NCBI RefSeq assembly: GCF_000513135.1
Contig: NZ_BAUV01000034.1
Span: forward strand, 1-48,222
Length of the DNA stretch: 48,222 nucleotides
Direction: 5' to 3'
DNA from: Halalkalibacter akibai JCM 9157
Lineage (GTDB): Bacteria > Bacillota > Bacilli > Bacillales > Bacillaceae_D
Part shown: piece after piece, positions 32,871 to 41,733 of the stretch
How positions within the stretch are numbered: position 1 is the stretch's first letter
Layout of the letters: every line of letters begins with the position of its first letter
Notes under the pieces: model-generated
Seen by the model: the letters and a program-made list of their open reading frames with translations, nothing else
Database searches by the model: none
Told to the model about the DNA's origin: nothing
Translations under genes and position numbers: made by a program

Positions 32871-33905
32871 ATGGAATCTGTTTATATTGCGATTACGATT
32901 TTATGGATCTTTCTTTTCATGTATGCAATTGCTGGGTCCATTGACTTCGGCGCTGGATTTTGGGCGATGTTTTATCGAAAAAGAACCGATACAAAAGCCG
33001 CTAGTATCGCGAATCGCTATTTATCCCCTTCATGGGAAGTAACCAATGTATTTTTAGTCTTGCTTGTCGTGGCTCTCGTTAGCTTTTTTCCAGGGGCTGC
33101 GGCTACACTTGGAACGTTAATGATTGTTCCTATCTGCCTTGTGTTGTTTTTATTAACCATCCGTAGTGCCTTTATGGTCTATTCTTATACCGTGCAAAAG
33201 TATACGAATATGCTTGTGATTATTTCAGGGGTAACCGGGCTTTTAATTCCTGCTTTGTTGATTAGTATTTTACCAGCTGCGATTGGTGGCTTTGTTGAAA
33301 CGGTTGGCGACAGACAATATATTCTGCTTAACCAGTTATTCACAAGCCCTACCTTTTACACTCACCTAGGGTTCGGCCTTAGTACAGAGTTATTTTTGTC
33401 TTCGTTGCTATTAAGTGATTATGCACGCGAAGCCAATTCAGAGGAAACTTATCATGTTTACCGTAGAAATGCGATTATCTTAGGGCCGATCACCCTTTCC
33501 TTTGCTGTTGGGGCGATCTTCACTTTAATTCCTGAAGCATTTTGGATGTTTGAAAATATGGCAAATGAATGGTTGCTCTTTACCTTGTCACTTCTTGCCT
33601 TTGCTGTTGGATACAGTGCGCTCTGGTGGCCCTCTAAAAAAGTCGATATCGGTCAGCCCAGAGTTGCTGTTTTATTAATCGCTTTACAGTTTGGTTTAGC
33701 TAGCTTTGCATACGGCTCTGCTCATATGCCGTACTTTCTTTATCCAGATGTCACCATTTACGATGCCTTCACTAACGAGATTATGTTCAGGTCTCTTTTA
33801 ATTGGCTATGGCGCAGGAATGGCGATTTTAATACCAGTCTTTATTTGGTTCTGGCGATTGTTTATGAAAGATAAACGTTATTTAAGAAAAGAAGCGCCTC
33901 ATTAA
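32871..33905 (+). CDS. ythB: Cytochrome bd-type quinol oxidase subunit II (YthB-like)
   Basis: A 344-residue CydB-family membrane protein with about nine helices. It begins MESVYIAITILWIFLFMYAI and contains AGSIDFGAGFWAMFY and NRYLSPSWEVTNVFLV, the family's conserved N-terminal blocks, and RSLLIGYGAGMAILIPVFIW near the end. It pairs with subunit I in the membrane. CGAAAGGAGT lies before the ATG, 27 bp after the subunit I stop. No cydCD export genes follow, so those must be elsewhere if needed. Confidence 0.88.
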   Translation: MESVYIAITILWIFLFMYAIAGSIDFGAGFWAMFYRKRTDTKAASIANRYLSPSWEVTNVFLVLLVVALVSFFPGAAATLGTLMIVPICLVLFLLTIRSAFMVYSYTVQKYTNMLVIISGVTGLLIPALLISILPAAIGGFVETVGDRQYILLNQLFTSPTFYTHLGFGLSTELFLSSLLLSDYAREANSEETYHVYRRNAIILGPITLSFAVGAIFTLIPEAFWMFENMANEWLLFTLSLLAFAVGYSALWWPSKKVDIGQPRVAVLLIALQFGLASFAYGSAHMPYFLYPDVTIYDAFTNEIMFRSLLIGYGAGMAILIPVFIWFWRLFMKDKRYLRKEAPH

Positions 33906-33914
33906 AGCCTGCAA

Positions 33915-33966
33915 AAAAGCCTGTGCTATAACTATCTTAATTAGATAGTCGAGCACAGGCCTTTTT
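33915..33966. terminator. Bidirectional terminator after cyd genes
   Basis: AAAAAGCCTGTGCT pairs with AGCACAGGCCTTTTT, with an inner ACTATCT/AGATAGT stem. Separates the cyd pair from the convergent YebC-family gene. Confidence 0.85.
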
Positions 33967-33973
33967 CAACCAA

Positions 33974-34693
33974 TTATCCTTCTAAATCTACATTATGATA
34001 AACTTGCTGAACGTCCTCTAGATCCTCTAATGCATCTAGTAATTTCTCAAATTGATCTTGATCTTCTTGAGAAAGAGTCACTTCACTTTGAGCTAACATT
34101 GTTAATTCAGCTACTGTGAACTCTGTAATCCCAATATTTTTAAACGCTTCTTGAACAGAGTGGAACATCTCAGGGTCAGCATAGATAATGACCGTGTCTT
34201 CTTCTTCTAGAATATCACGAACATCCACATCTGCTTCCATTAACATTTCTAACACTTCATCAGCTGTTTTGCCTTCAAGACCAATAACGGCAGTCGCATC
34301 AAACATAAACGCAACAGATCCGCTATTCCCCATATTCCCACCGTTTTTCTTAAAAGCGGAGCGAACTTCAGCAACTGTACGATTTACATTGTTCGTCAAC
34401 GTATCGACGATAAGCATCGAGCCATTCGGTCCAAAACCTTCATATCGCAATTCATCGTAGTTCTCTTCTGCTCCTCCTTTTGCTTTTTCAATCGCTCGAT
34501 CAATAATTGCTTTTGGTACACTGTATGTTTTCGCACGTTCAAGAACGACTTTTAACGCACGGTTTGATTCTGGATCCGGTTCCCCCTGTTTGGCAGCAAC
34601 GTATATTTCTCGTCCAAACTTCGCATATACTTTACTTGTACTGGCATCCTTTGACGCCTTTTTTTCTTTAATGTTGTTCCACTTACGTCCCAT
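33974..34693 (-). CDS. yeeN: YebC/PmpR family protein (YeeN)
   Basis: A 239-residue YebC-fold protein beginning [20 protein letters not shown], with [29 protein letters not shown] and [19 protein letters not shown]. Proteins of this family are DNA-binding regulators, and recent work ties YebC types to ribosome pausing at prolines. The sequence is close to B. subtilis YeeN rather than YrbC. The ATG at 34693 is chosen; a GTG three codons upstream falls in the binding site. Confidence 0.88.
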   Translation of the reverse strand: MGRKWNNIKEKKASKDASTSKVYAKFGREIYVAAKQGEPDPESNRALKVVLERAKTYSVPKAIIDRAIEKAKGGAEENYDELRYEGFGPNGSMLIVDTLTNNVNRTVAEVRSAFKKNGGNMGNSGSVAFMFDATAVIGLEGKTADEVLEMLMEADVDVRDILEEEDTVIIYADPEMFHSVQEAFKNIGITEFTVAELTMLAQSEVTLSQEDQDQFEKLLDALEDLEDVQQVYHNVDLEG

Positions 34694-34851
34694 ACTTTTC
34701 ACTCTCTTTCTAGATTTTTTATAAGGGCTTGAATCATTTCTCTAATTCTACTGAATTTTTACGACACGATTTATTATACCTTAAGTTTACTAATGATTTC
34801 GAGTTAAAAAGAGCTTGAGGGTTGTAACGTTTGGTTAGGCTTTCTTTGCAT

Positions 34852-34983
34852 GTTCGTTACATTCCGCTCCAGTCACTCGCTTTCCGCGGGGAGGTGGCAA
34901 GCCTCCTCGGCTAAACGCCTGTGGGGTCTTGCCCTTACCTCTGCATCCCGCAGGAGTCGAGTGACTTCCGCTGCATTTCACTA
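34852..34983 (-). repeat. ~125-bp palindromic element, copy 7
   Basis: Arms GTCACTCG and CGAGTGAC, another compensated pair. Inner constants AAGCCTCCTCGGC and GGGGTCTTGCC are kept. Lies upstream of the YebC-family gene. Confidence 0.85.
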
Positions 34984-35157
34984 CGAGGAAAAACTTTGCT
35001 ATAGCATCTCTCTATGCAAAAACAGTTTTTTAACGTTTCTTGTAAAAACATCTCATCTTCTAAACTAAACAAAAACCTATTGACTTACACTCACTCTGTT
35101 ATATAATAATTAATAATAAATAATATTGTTATACTACAGATGAAAGGAAGATCTTTT

Positions 35158-35295
35158 ATGGAAATGTATCAAGAAGCTTATGAGCAATATCGTTTAAAAT
35201 GCAGGCTATACGGAGTCTCTCCGATTGATTTAATTGATTTTATCCAAACTGTAACAAAAGAACAAGCGAAATTAATGATTAAAAGCTTAAACTAA
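35158..35295 (+). CDS. Hypothetical 45-residue protein
   Basis: MEMYQEAYEQYRLKCRLYGV, then SPIDLIDFIQTVTKEQAKLM and IKSLN. Helical, with an aromatic and Cys-containing first half; no membrane segment. AAAGGAAG lies 8 nt before the ATG and a TATAAT-like tract precedes it, so it is likely expressed. I do not recognise the family. A strong terminator follows at 35336. Confidence 0.6.
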   Translation: MEMYQEAYEQYRLKCRLYGVSPIDLIDFIQTVTKEQAKLMIKSLN

Positions 35296-35335
35296 ATGGA
35301 GTGGAAAATTTGAAGGTACAAACTGATATTATAAA

Positions 35336-35381
35336 AAAATAGCTACCTGTTTATTCAACATTGAATAACAGGTAGCTATTT
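35336..35381. terminator. Bidirectional terminator before pepF
   Basis: AAATAGCTACCTGTT pairs with AACAGGTAGCTATTT across a loop near 35359. Serves the 45-residue gene and the convergent oligopeptidase gene. Confidence 0.85.
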
Positions 35382-35389
35382 AGCGCTAA

Positions 35390-37162
35390 TTATTTATTCG
35401 TTAGTTCCATAAACTCTTCAACATCTACTAAGATCAGGTCAATCGCTTCTTGCCAGAAGTCTTTGTTTGTTAGATCAATTTGAAGATGTTTCTGTGCTAG
35501 ATCTTCTACTGTCATGCTTGCTGTGTCTTGAAGAAGAGCAATATAGTCGTCTTCAAATGAACGGCCAGCTTCAAGAGCTTTTTTATAAATTCCAAGGCTA
35601 AATAAGAAGCCGAATGTATAAGGGAAATTGTAAAAAGGAACTCCCGTAATATGAAAATGTAGTTTCGATGCCCAGAAAGTTGGTGAATAAGAAGTTAGTT
35701 GATCTCCATAAGCTTCTTTCTGTGCTTCTTCCATTAATGTGTTTAGTTCTTTAACCGATAACATCTTATTTTTACGAGCCTCATAGAATCTCGTCTCGAA
35801 CAAGAAGCGTGCATGAATATTCATGAAAAATGCTAAAGAACGCGATATTTTATTTTCAAGTAAAGATAGTTTCACATCTTCAGAAGGAGCTTCTTTTACT
35901 AACGCATCAGCAATAATTGTCTCCGCAAAAGTCGAAGCTGTTTCGGCTACATTCATTGCATAGCGCTGCGCTAATGGATCCATATCTTTCAGACAATGTC
36001 CGTGATAAGCATGACCAAGCTCATGAGCTAAAGTAGCCACATTCGCCATTGTGCCATCATAGGTCATGAAAATACGAGATTGTTTCGACAATGGAAATGA
36101 CGTACAAAATCCGCCTGGACGTTTACCAGCTCGGTCCTCTGCTTCAATCCAACCATCGCGAAGAGCTCCTTCTGTAAATGAAGCAAGTTTCGGACTGAAC
36201 GTTTTAAAATGCTTAATAATGAGCTCACAAGCATCTTCATAGGAAATGGTTGTATCTCCCTCTACCGGTAAAGGAGCATGAACATCATGCATCGCAAGCT
36301 TCTCTACACCTAGAAGCTGAGCTTTTCGATCCATAAATTCATAGAATCTCGGCTTATTATCTGTAATCGTTTGCCACATCGCATCTAACGTTTCTTCCTT
36401 CATGCGATTAATCGTAAGTGGCTCTTTTAATACATTATCCCAGCCTCTTGCTTTATATAGATTCAGTCTGAAACCAGCAAGATGATTTAACGTTTGCGAA
36501 AATAAATCTGCTTCTTTTCCCCATGCCGTTTCATTCGCTGCAAATGCTTGCTCACGAACGGAGCGATCTCCACTATTTAAGCGATTTTGCAACTGACCTG
36601 CTGATAATAATTTTTCTTCGCCATCTTCTTCGAACGGAATCTGCATGCGACCAACAGCACTGTTATAAACATTGCCCCAAGCGTGATACCCATCTATCGC
36701 AAGCTGTCCTGCTAATTTTTCTTCAGCAGACGAAAGCTTTTCTTGCGCTTGTTGACGACGTTCTTCTAAGTTAAAGCTCACTCCTGATAAAGAAGGACGG
36801 TCGATTACCTCTTGCCATTGTTCATCCGTTAAAGCAACTAAAATGTCTTCAAGGACACCCCAAATGCTTTGAACTTGAGTCATCTGTTCCGTTATTTTTC
36901 CAAGCCATAAAGAAGCCTCTTTGTCTTTTACATCCTGGGCCGTTAAACAGCTGATAAACGCCGAAGCCTCTCTTGTTCTTTGCATATATGCTTGAATATC
37001 TACTATGTATGTTTCTAATTGGTCGATTGTAAACTCTTTTTCTAGTTCTTGATCTAATGTCTTTAAAAGTGCATCCGTTTCTTCTGTAAACTGCTTAAAC
37101 TCTTCAGACTTACTTCCACCTTTAAAAATAGAATCAATATCCCACACTTCTGGAAATTTCAT
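35390..37162 (-). CDS. M3 family oligoendopeptidase (PepF-like)
   Basis: A 590-residue cytoplasmic zinc oligopeptidase of the M3 family that cleaves short peptides. The zinc motif HELGHAYHGH is at 380-389 (H380, E381, H384), with GGFCTSFPLSKQSRIFMTYDG just before it and the third ligand region in NVAETASTFAETI. The C-terminal VPFYNFPYTFGFLFSLGIY is typical of PepF/M3B enzymes. GAGGGGG precedes the ATG. Divergent from the Lrp-type regulator; no peptide-transport genes adjoin it. Confidence 0.9.
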   Translation of the reverse strand: MKFPEVWDIDSIFKGGSKSEEFKQFTEETDALLKTLDQELEKEFTIDQLETYIVDIQAYMQRTREASAFISCLTAQDVKDKEASLWLGKITEQMTQVQSIWGVLEDILVALTDEQWQEVIDRPSLSGVSFNLEERRQQAQEKLSSAEEKLAGQLAIDGYHAWGNVYNSAVGRMQIPFEEDGEEKLLSAGQLQNRLNSGDRSVREQAFAANETAWGKEADLFSQTLNHLAGFRLNLYKARGWDNVLKEPLTINRMKEETLDAMWQTITDNKPRFYEFMDRKAQLLGVEKLAMHDVHAPLPVEGDTTISYEDACELIIKHFKTFSPKLASFTEGALRDGWIEAEDRAGKRPGGFCTSFPLSKQSRIFMTYDGTMANVATLAHELGHAYHGHCLKDMDPLAQRYAMNVAETASTFAETIIADALVKEAPSEDVKLSLLENKISRSLAFFMNIHARFLFETRFYEARKNKMLSVKELNTLMEEAQKEAYGDQLTSYSPTFWASKLHFHITGVPFYNFPYTFGFLFSLGIYKKALEAGRSFEDDYIALLQDTASMTVEDLAQKHLQIDLTNKDFWQEAIDLILVDVEEFMELTNK

Positions 37163-37303
37163 GTTTTTACCCCCTCGTTATTTCGTTACCCGTAATAATA
37201 TTATCAGAATTTTAGCAAATATACTAGATGTTTAACGTTGCGTGTTTAATAAAACAAAATGTCTTATAATAGATTTATCTAAGTTACCTAAAGGTGTGGT
37301 GCA

Positions 37304-37753
37304 ATGAAGATTGATGCAACCGATAAGAAGATTTTAGAATTATTAACGATTAATGGACGAATGTCTTACGTTGATATCGCAAAAGAATTAGGGCTTTCTC
37401 GAGTTGCTATTCGCGAGCGAATTAATCAGTTAATGGAAGAAGAAGTGATTGAGAAATTTAGTGTTGTCATTAACTCTGATAAAATCGGAAAAAAAGTTTC
37501 TGCTTTTTTCGAAGTAGACTGCGAGCCAACCTCTTTAGTGTCCGTTGCCGAAACATTAGCGGAAAATCCTAAGGTTGCTAGTTGTTATCAAATGACAGGC
37601 CCAAGCACCCTTCACATGCATGTTCTCGTTGAAGACTTCGATCAACTTGAACATTTTATTAACGAAGAATTATACGCTTTAAAAGGCATTACGAGAGTTG
37701 AAAGTCACATTTTACTAAGACGATTTAAAAGTCGAAGTGGCATGAAGTTATAA
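37304..37753 (+). CDS. Lrp/AsnC family transcriptional regulator
   Basis: A 149-residue regulator. An N-terminal winged helix-turn-helix (DATDKKILELLTINGRMSYV, DIAKELGLSRVAIRERINQL) is joined to a C-terminal RAM (ligand-binding, oligomerising) domain from about 65 on. Lrp-type proteins sense amino acids and form octamers. The gene is divergent from the oligopeptidase and convergent with the gamma-glutamyltransferase, so either could be a target (inference). AAGGTGTGG precedes the ATG. Confidence 0.88.
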   Translation: MKIDATDKKILELLTINGRMSYVDIAKELGLSRVAIRERINQLMEEEVIEKFSVVINSDKIGKKVSAFFEVDCEPTSLVSVAETLAENPKVASCYQMTGPSTLHMHVLVEDFDQLEHFINEELYALKGITRVESHILLRRFKSRSGMKL

Positions 37754-37802
37754 CGAGAATGTCTCATAAGGAAGTTCTCTTAACCTGTGAGACATTCTCG
37801 TA
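37752..37802. terminator. Bidirectional terminator Lrp gene / ggt
   Basis: ACGAGAATGTCTCA pairs with TGAGACATTCTCGT around 37754-37801. A long perfect stem. Confidence 0.85.
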
Positions 37803-37841
37803 CCTCACCTCACCCCTCTTGCATGAACTCAAAACGCAACC

Positions 37842-39455
37842 TTACCAAACTGCGATGTGACCATCCGTTCTTGACTCTGTCCCACCAGCTAACACCCCAG
37901 TTTTCGGATCGCGCCAAATAATCTGTCCTCTTCCGAAAGGACCTCCATTTGCTTCAACAGAAATTACATGACCTTTTCTTGAAAGTTCGTCGACGATATG
38001 AGCAGGCAGAGCCCGTTCAACATGCACTTTCTTCCCCTCAGACCACATCCAGCGCGGAGCATCTAAAGCTGCTTGCGGGTTTAGATTGAAGTCAATTGTA
38101 TTCATCACTACTTGAACATGCCCTTGTGGCTGCATGAAGCCACCCATCACTCCAAACGGACCAACTGCTTGATTTCCTTTTGTTAAAAATCCTGGGATGA
38201 TTGTGTGATACGTTTTCTTGCCTGGTTTAAGAGCATTGTCATGACTAGGATCGAGCGAGAAATTATGTCCTCGGTTTTGCATCGCGATCCCAGTCCCTGG
38301 GACAACAACGCCTGATCCAAAGCCCATATAATTACTTTGAATAAATGAAACCATATTTCCTTCTTCATCAGCTGTCGCTAAATAAACCGTTCCACCTTTT
38401 TGAGGGGTACCAGGCTCAGGTAAAATCGCCTCTTCCCCAATAAGCTGCCTTCTTTTCTCTGCATATTCATCAGATAACAACTCTTCTACTGATACACTCA
38501 TTGATTCAGCATCTGTTATATACTTTAGTCCATCAACAAAAGCGAGTTTCATTGCCTCAATCTGTTTGTGATAGGTATTAGTAGATTCTTTTTCTGGAAA
38601 ATCAAAACCTTTTAGTATATTCAAAGCTTCAAGCGCAATTAAGCCTTGTCCATTAGGAGGAATTTCCCAAACCTGATATCCTTTGTAATCAACACTGATT
38701 GGATTCACCCACTCAGGCTCGTACGCTGCAAGGTCTTCTTTTCTTAAAAAACCTCCATGCTTTTGGAAAAATTGGTCAATTTGATCGGCAATTTCCCCTT
38801 CATAAAAGGCTTTACCATTCGTTTCAGCAATCAAACGTAACGTATAAGCATGTCCCGGAGATGCCCACATCTCTCCTACTTCTGGTACTTTGCCATTCGG
38901 AGCAAACGTCTCGAACCACGCTGTAAATTCCTCACCTTGTAATGCCTTAGAGTAACCTTCATATGCGCGTTTCCAGTAATAAGCAAGCGTTGGTGACAGT
39001 GGGAAACCTTCTTCCGCATATTTAATAGCAGGCGCAAGTACATCTGTTAAAGGAAGCTTCCCAAACTTTCGAGATAACTCTGCCCAAGCACCAGGGGTAC
39101 CAGGAACCGTAACCGGAATCATTCCAAACTTAGGTAACTCTTTTTCATATCCTGCTTGTTGAACCGCTTCTATTGATAATGCTTGCGGCGCTTGGCCACT
39201 CCCATTCAAACCATGTAACTCTCCATTGACCCACACTAAAGCAAAACAATCTGACCCAATCCCGTTTGATGTCGGCTCAACAACCGTCAAGCAAGCAGCT
39301 GTTGCGATAGCTGCGTCAATGGCATTTCCACCTTGTTTCAAAATATCTAAACCAGCTTCTGCCGCTAACGGCTGTGACGTGGCGACCATCCCTTTACGGC
39401 CATATACGACATTTCTTTTCGACTCATAAGGATATACATGTGCATTCGAACTCAT
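37842..39455 (-). CDS. Gamma-glutamyltransferase family protein (YwrD-like)
   Basis: A 537-residue Ntn-hydrolase of the gamma-glutamyltranspeptidase family, which hydrolyses or transfers gamma-glutamyl groups. The conserved start GRKGMVATSQPLAAEAGLDI, GGNAIDAAIATAACLTVVEP and GIGSD are present. The autocleavage site should be the Thr in GGTVYLATADEEGNMVS, and FGVMGGFMQPQGHVQV is the usual C-terminal block. No signal peptide is seen, so like YwrD it is probably cytoplasmic. GGAGGAAGAGC lies before the ATG at 39455; an upstream ATG adds eight residues that include the binding site. Confidence 0.88.
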   Translation of the reverse strand: MSSNAHVYPYESKRNVVYGRKGMVATSQPLAAEAGLDILKQGGNAIDAAIATAACLTVVEPTSNGIGSDCFALVWVNGELHGLNGSGQAPQALSIEAVQQAGYEKELPKFGMIPVTVPGTPGAWAELSRKFGKLPLTDVLAPAIKYAEEGFPLSPTLAYYWKRAYEGYSKALQGEEFTAWFETFAPNGKVPEVGEMWASPGHAYTLRLIAETNGKAFYEGEIADQIDQFFQKHGGFLRKEDLAAYEPEWVNPISVDYKGYQVWEIPPNGQGLIALEALNILKGFDFPEKESTNTYHKQIEAMKLAFVDGLKYITDAESMSVSVEELLSDEYAEKRRQLIGEEAILPEPGTPQKGGTVYLATADEEGNMVSFIQSNYMGFGSGVVVPGTGIAMQNRGHNFSLDPSHDNALKPGKKTYHTIIPGFLTKGNQAVGPFGVMGGFMQPQGHVQVVMNTIDFNLNPQAALDAPRWMWSEGKKVHVERALPAHIVDELSRKGHVISVEANGGPFGRGQIIWRDPKTGVLAGGTESRTDGHIAVW

Positions 39456-39488
39456 TGCTCTTCCTCCTATATCAACCATTTATTTCGA

Positions 39489-39510
39489 TTAACTAAACAT
39501 ATCTAGTTAA
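39489..39510. promoter_or_regulatory. Inverted repeat TTAACTA-N8-TAGTTAA next to a TATAAT box
   Basis: TTAACTA (39489-39495) and TAGTTAA (39504-39510) form a perfect 7-bp inverted repeat just before TATAAT at 39513-39518. It lies 34 bp upstream of the ggt-like start and 30 bp upstream of a small plus-strand frame. Likely an operator; the regulator is not known, although an Lrp-type gene is nearby. Confidence 0.45.
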
Positions 39511-39539
39511 ATTATAATAGATAACAACAAGGAGCGTCT

Positions 39540-39611
39540 ATGAATGATTTCATTTTTCCGATTATTTATGTAATTCGAAAGCTTTATTATTTGGTCTTCG
39601 CTATTAAGTGA
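39540..39611 (+). CDS. Possible 23-residue hydrophobic peptide
   Basis: MNDFIFPIIYVIRKLYYLVF then AIK, a single hydrophobic helix. AAGGAG sits six bases before the ATG and a TATAAT box plus an inverted repeat lie 25-50 bp upstream. So short a frame is weak evidence; it may be chance. The remainder of 39612-39793 shows no supported gene; a 97-codon minus-strand frame there has no binding site. Confidence 0.35.
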   Translation: MNDFIFPIIYVIRKLYYLVFAIK

Positions 39612-39793
39612 ATCTTTCACGGTACTGGAAGGAAATTGAGGGACTTTGAATTTGTGTGGAAATAGGGGATCTGTTTTTAACCTTATAAGAAAAGGAAGGT
39701 CACACACTAAAATAGCAAGTGCCTTCCTCAACATACTACTTTTAAACCAGAAACAACGTTTAATCAAACGCTTGATTAACCGTTGTAACAGCT

Positions 39794-40434
39794 TTAACAT
39801 ATGAAGAAAAACAAAAATGCAATGGGGATCGCAACAGTAAACAAGCTCATTAAGCCCTTATTAAATGTTTGCTTCGTAAACTTCTGACCTGTCCTTACTA
39901 AACGCAAAGCATCTACGATTTGACTATGCAAATAAGCCGCATCTTCTATTTTCCTTCTTCTTTGAAACTTAATTCTAATATCTTTTCCTTCATCTACTTC
40001 TTCAGGGTCTTGAGGCCAGACAAGTTCAATTCTAGCGCGAGGATCATTATTAATATGAAACTGATAAGAATGAGATTCTGTTATCTGTGTTTTCTTCTCC
40101 ATTTCCGTGTATTCATATCCTAAATGATCTAACACCTTTCGTACTGTGTTCACAGTGAATACCGAATCAACTTGATAAACCGTTATTTTTGGTAGCCGGT
40201 AATAGGTAATTGCCGTTATCAATAAAGGGATGATGATAGCAATTAAATAAAACAACGGATCACCGTTAGCTGGGTTAATAAAAAATGGCAACAATGCCAT
40301 AACGGACGTTGTTAGTAAATAATAAATAGGTGACTCTACTTCAACACCATTTTGATTTTTCTTTGAAAAAATTTCTCTTATTGATAAAAAAGACAGCAAA
40401 ACTAATAGAATAAACCCACCAACGCTATTTGCAT
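39794..40434 (-). pseudogene. Unknown membrane protein, apparent frameshift after the start codon
   Basis: An unrecognised protein of about 210 residues: two N-terminal membrane helices, two more at about 30-70 (YYLLTTSVMALLPFFINP, LFYLIAIIIPLLITAITYY), a soluble middle with QVDSVFTVNTVRKVLDHLGY and IRIKFQRRRKIEDAAYL, and a C-terminal helix FTVAIPIAFLFFFIC. The long frame opens only with a TTG at 40399 that has no binding site. A perfect AGGAGG site and ATG lie at 40434 in another frame. Adding one A to the AAA near 40428 joins them and gives MQNSVGGFILLVLLSFLSIR, a plausible membrane N-terminus. So one base is probably missing, by error or mutation. Confidence 0.6.
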
Positions 40435-40464
40435 CGGCTTCCTCCTCAGCTCAACTCTTGGGGC

Positions 40465-41085
40465 CTACTTTCTACCATAGTCAGCTTTTATTTCTCCCCA
40501 ACTTTCGGTTTGCCATTTTGCAATTTTATTAGGGTAATCATTTGATTGTAACCATTTTTCAGCTCGGTCCATCAACGACCATATGTAAGCCGTTTTCTCA
40601 TTTCTTTCTAACGTTGATTTTGCTTTTCGTTGTTTCACCCATTTGATCGCTGTCATTGAGTCAGAGTAAATCGTTTTGGAACTTCCTTGTTCTTTTAAAT
40701 ATGCTAAACCATGAACAATTGCTAGGAATTCGCCCATATTATTAGTCCCGATATGAATTTCATCATGAGCAAATAGCACCTCACCTGTTTTCGTATCAAC
40801 ACCTTTGTATTCCACTATCCCAGGGTTGCCACGACAACCTACATCTACTGAGATACTATCCCATTCAACCTCTTCTATTGATGTTGTTCCTTTTTCTTTT
40901 ATGGGGGCAGTGGATTTTTTCACTTGCTTTTCTCCTTTAAAAGCTGCTTCCGCTTCTGCTTTAGAAGGAAATGATTTAAAGCGTGCACCTGTGAATCCTT
41001 TAACTTGCGCTTCACATTCTGCCCACGTTGTAAAAATACCTGTCTTTCTACCTTTCCAAACTACATAAAACTTGTTTTTTGCCAC
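40465..41085 (-). CDS. RNase H with N-terminal viroplasmin-type domain
   Basis: About 206 residues. An N-terminal caulimovirus viroplasmin-like module (AKNKFYVVWKGRKTGIFTTW, GFTGARFKSFPSKAEAEAAF) binds RNA:DNA hybrids in eukaryotic RNase H1. It is joined by a linker (about 50-80) to an RNase HI domain with D in SVDVGCRGNPG, E in NNMGEFLAIVHGL and D in IYSDSMTAIKW, three of the four catalytic acids. It cuts RNA in hybrids. The GTG start at 41085 has GGGTGG; a longer TTG frame has none. Confidence 0.82.
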   Translation of the reverse strand: MAKNKFYVVWKGRKTGIFTTWAECEAQVKGFTGARFKSFPSKAEAEAAFKGEKQVKKSTAPIKEKGTTSIEEVEWDSISVDVGCRGNPGIVEYKGVDTKTGEVLFAHDEIHIGTNNMGEFLAIVHGLAYLKEQGSSKTIYSDSMTAIKWVKQRKAKSTLERNEKTAYIWSLMDRAEKWLQSNDYPNKIAKWQTESWGEIKADYGRK

Positions 41086-41172
41086 ATAACCACCCACTCT
41101 TTGAATAAGTTTTCGATCTAAAGAAATAGTAACAGTAGAACCAAATTTAAACAATCAGAAGGAGGATTTTTT

Positions 41173-41307
41173 ATGAACAAGCGCAATCCACAAAAAGGCA
41201 AAGCATTAACGAACAACCAAACACCTAAAGAGAACTTGTTTAATGAAGAAGTGGCAAGTGAGATGATTGATAATGGTACAAACAAAGCAAACAACAAAAG
41301 AAAATAG
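41173..41307 (+). CDS. Small Asn/Lys-rich protein, possibly spore-related
   Basis: MNKRNPQKGKALTNNQTPKE, then NLFNEEVASEMIDNGTNKAN and NKRK, 44 residues. The F-N-x-E-x-A-S-E motif and the Asn/Gln/Lys composition resemble gamma-type SASPs (F-G-x-E-F-A-S-E), but there is only one repeat. A strong site AGAAGGAGG precedes the ATG. Divergent from the RNase H gene. The spore assignment is inference. Confidence 0.55.
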   Translation: MNKRNPQKGKALTNNQTPKENLFNEEVASEMIDNGTNKANNKRK

Positions 41308-41372
41308 GCAAGTTTGAATAATCTTTTTTGTTTCTGGCGATAATGGTGCTAAAAACGAGGTGCAAGCCAGTT

Positions 41373-41624
41373 ATGAATGTAACCATCAACCGTAAGCGTT
41401 CAATTAAAAATCCTGGTGACCTTATTAGCACAAAAGGAAACAAAATTTATGCGATCATTGAAGACAAGGGCGAAAAATACCCTTACCATCTTCTCTGCCT
41501 CGAAACATTCACAATCGTCGAAAGCTACGATACCTTACCAACAAACGAGGAAATCGAAGAAGACATTGGCGATAAACTCGAAGGCATCTATCAACACCGC
41601 GACTCACATATAACGCTTAACTAA
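41373..41624 (+). CDS. Hypothetical 83-residue protein
   Basis: MNVTINRKRSIKNPGDLIST, then KGNKIYAIIEDKGEKYPYHL and a C-terminal acidic part LPTNEEIEEDIGDKLEGI. The beta-rich first half (GDLIST...YAIIEDKG...YHLLCLETFTIV) suggests a small barrel. GAGGTG precedes the ATG; a 15-codon longer frame from 41328 lacks a site. No family recognised. Terminator at 41682. Confidence 0.6.
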   Translation: MNVTINRKRSIKNPGDLISTKGNKIYAIIEDKGEKYPYHLLCLETFTIVESYDTLPTNEEIEEDIGDKLEGIYQHRDSHITLN

Positions 41625-41681
41625 AAGGCTTGCTGTATTTCTAAAGTAGAATGAAACGGAGTCGAGATGTAATTCCATTAT

Positions 41682-41728
41682 AAAAGGGTGACTTATAAGG
41701 ATTCTTCCTTGTTAAGTCACCCTTTTTT
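41682..41728. terminator. Bidirectional terminator
   Basis: AAAAGGGTGACTTA (41682-41695) pairs with TAAGTCACCCTTTT (41713-41726). Serves the 83-residue gene and the convergent deacetylase gene. Confidence 0.85.
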
Positions 41729-41733
41729 CATCC

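Noticed and set aside
39507-39800. 97-codon minus-strand frame
   Set aside because: No ribosome site before its start, unusual mix of basic and hydrophobic residues without a family match, and it overlaps the end of the 39794 gene. Possible but not supported.
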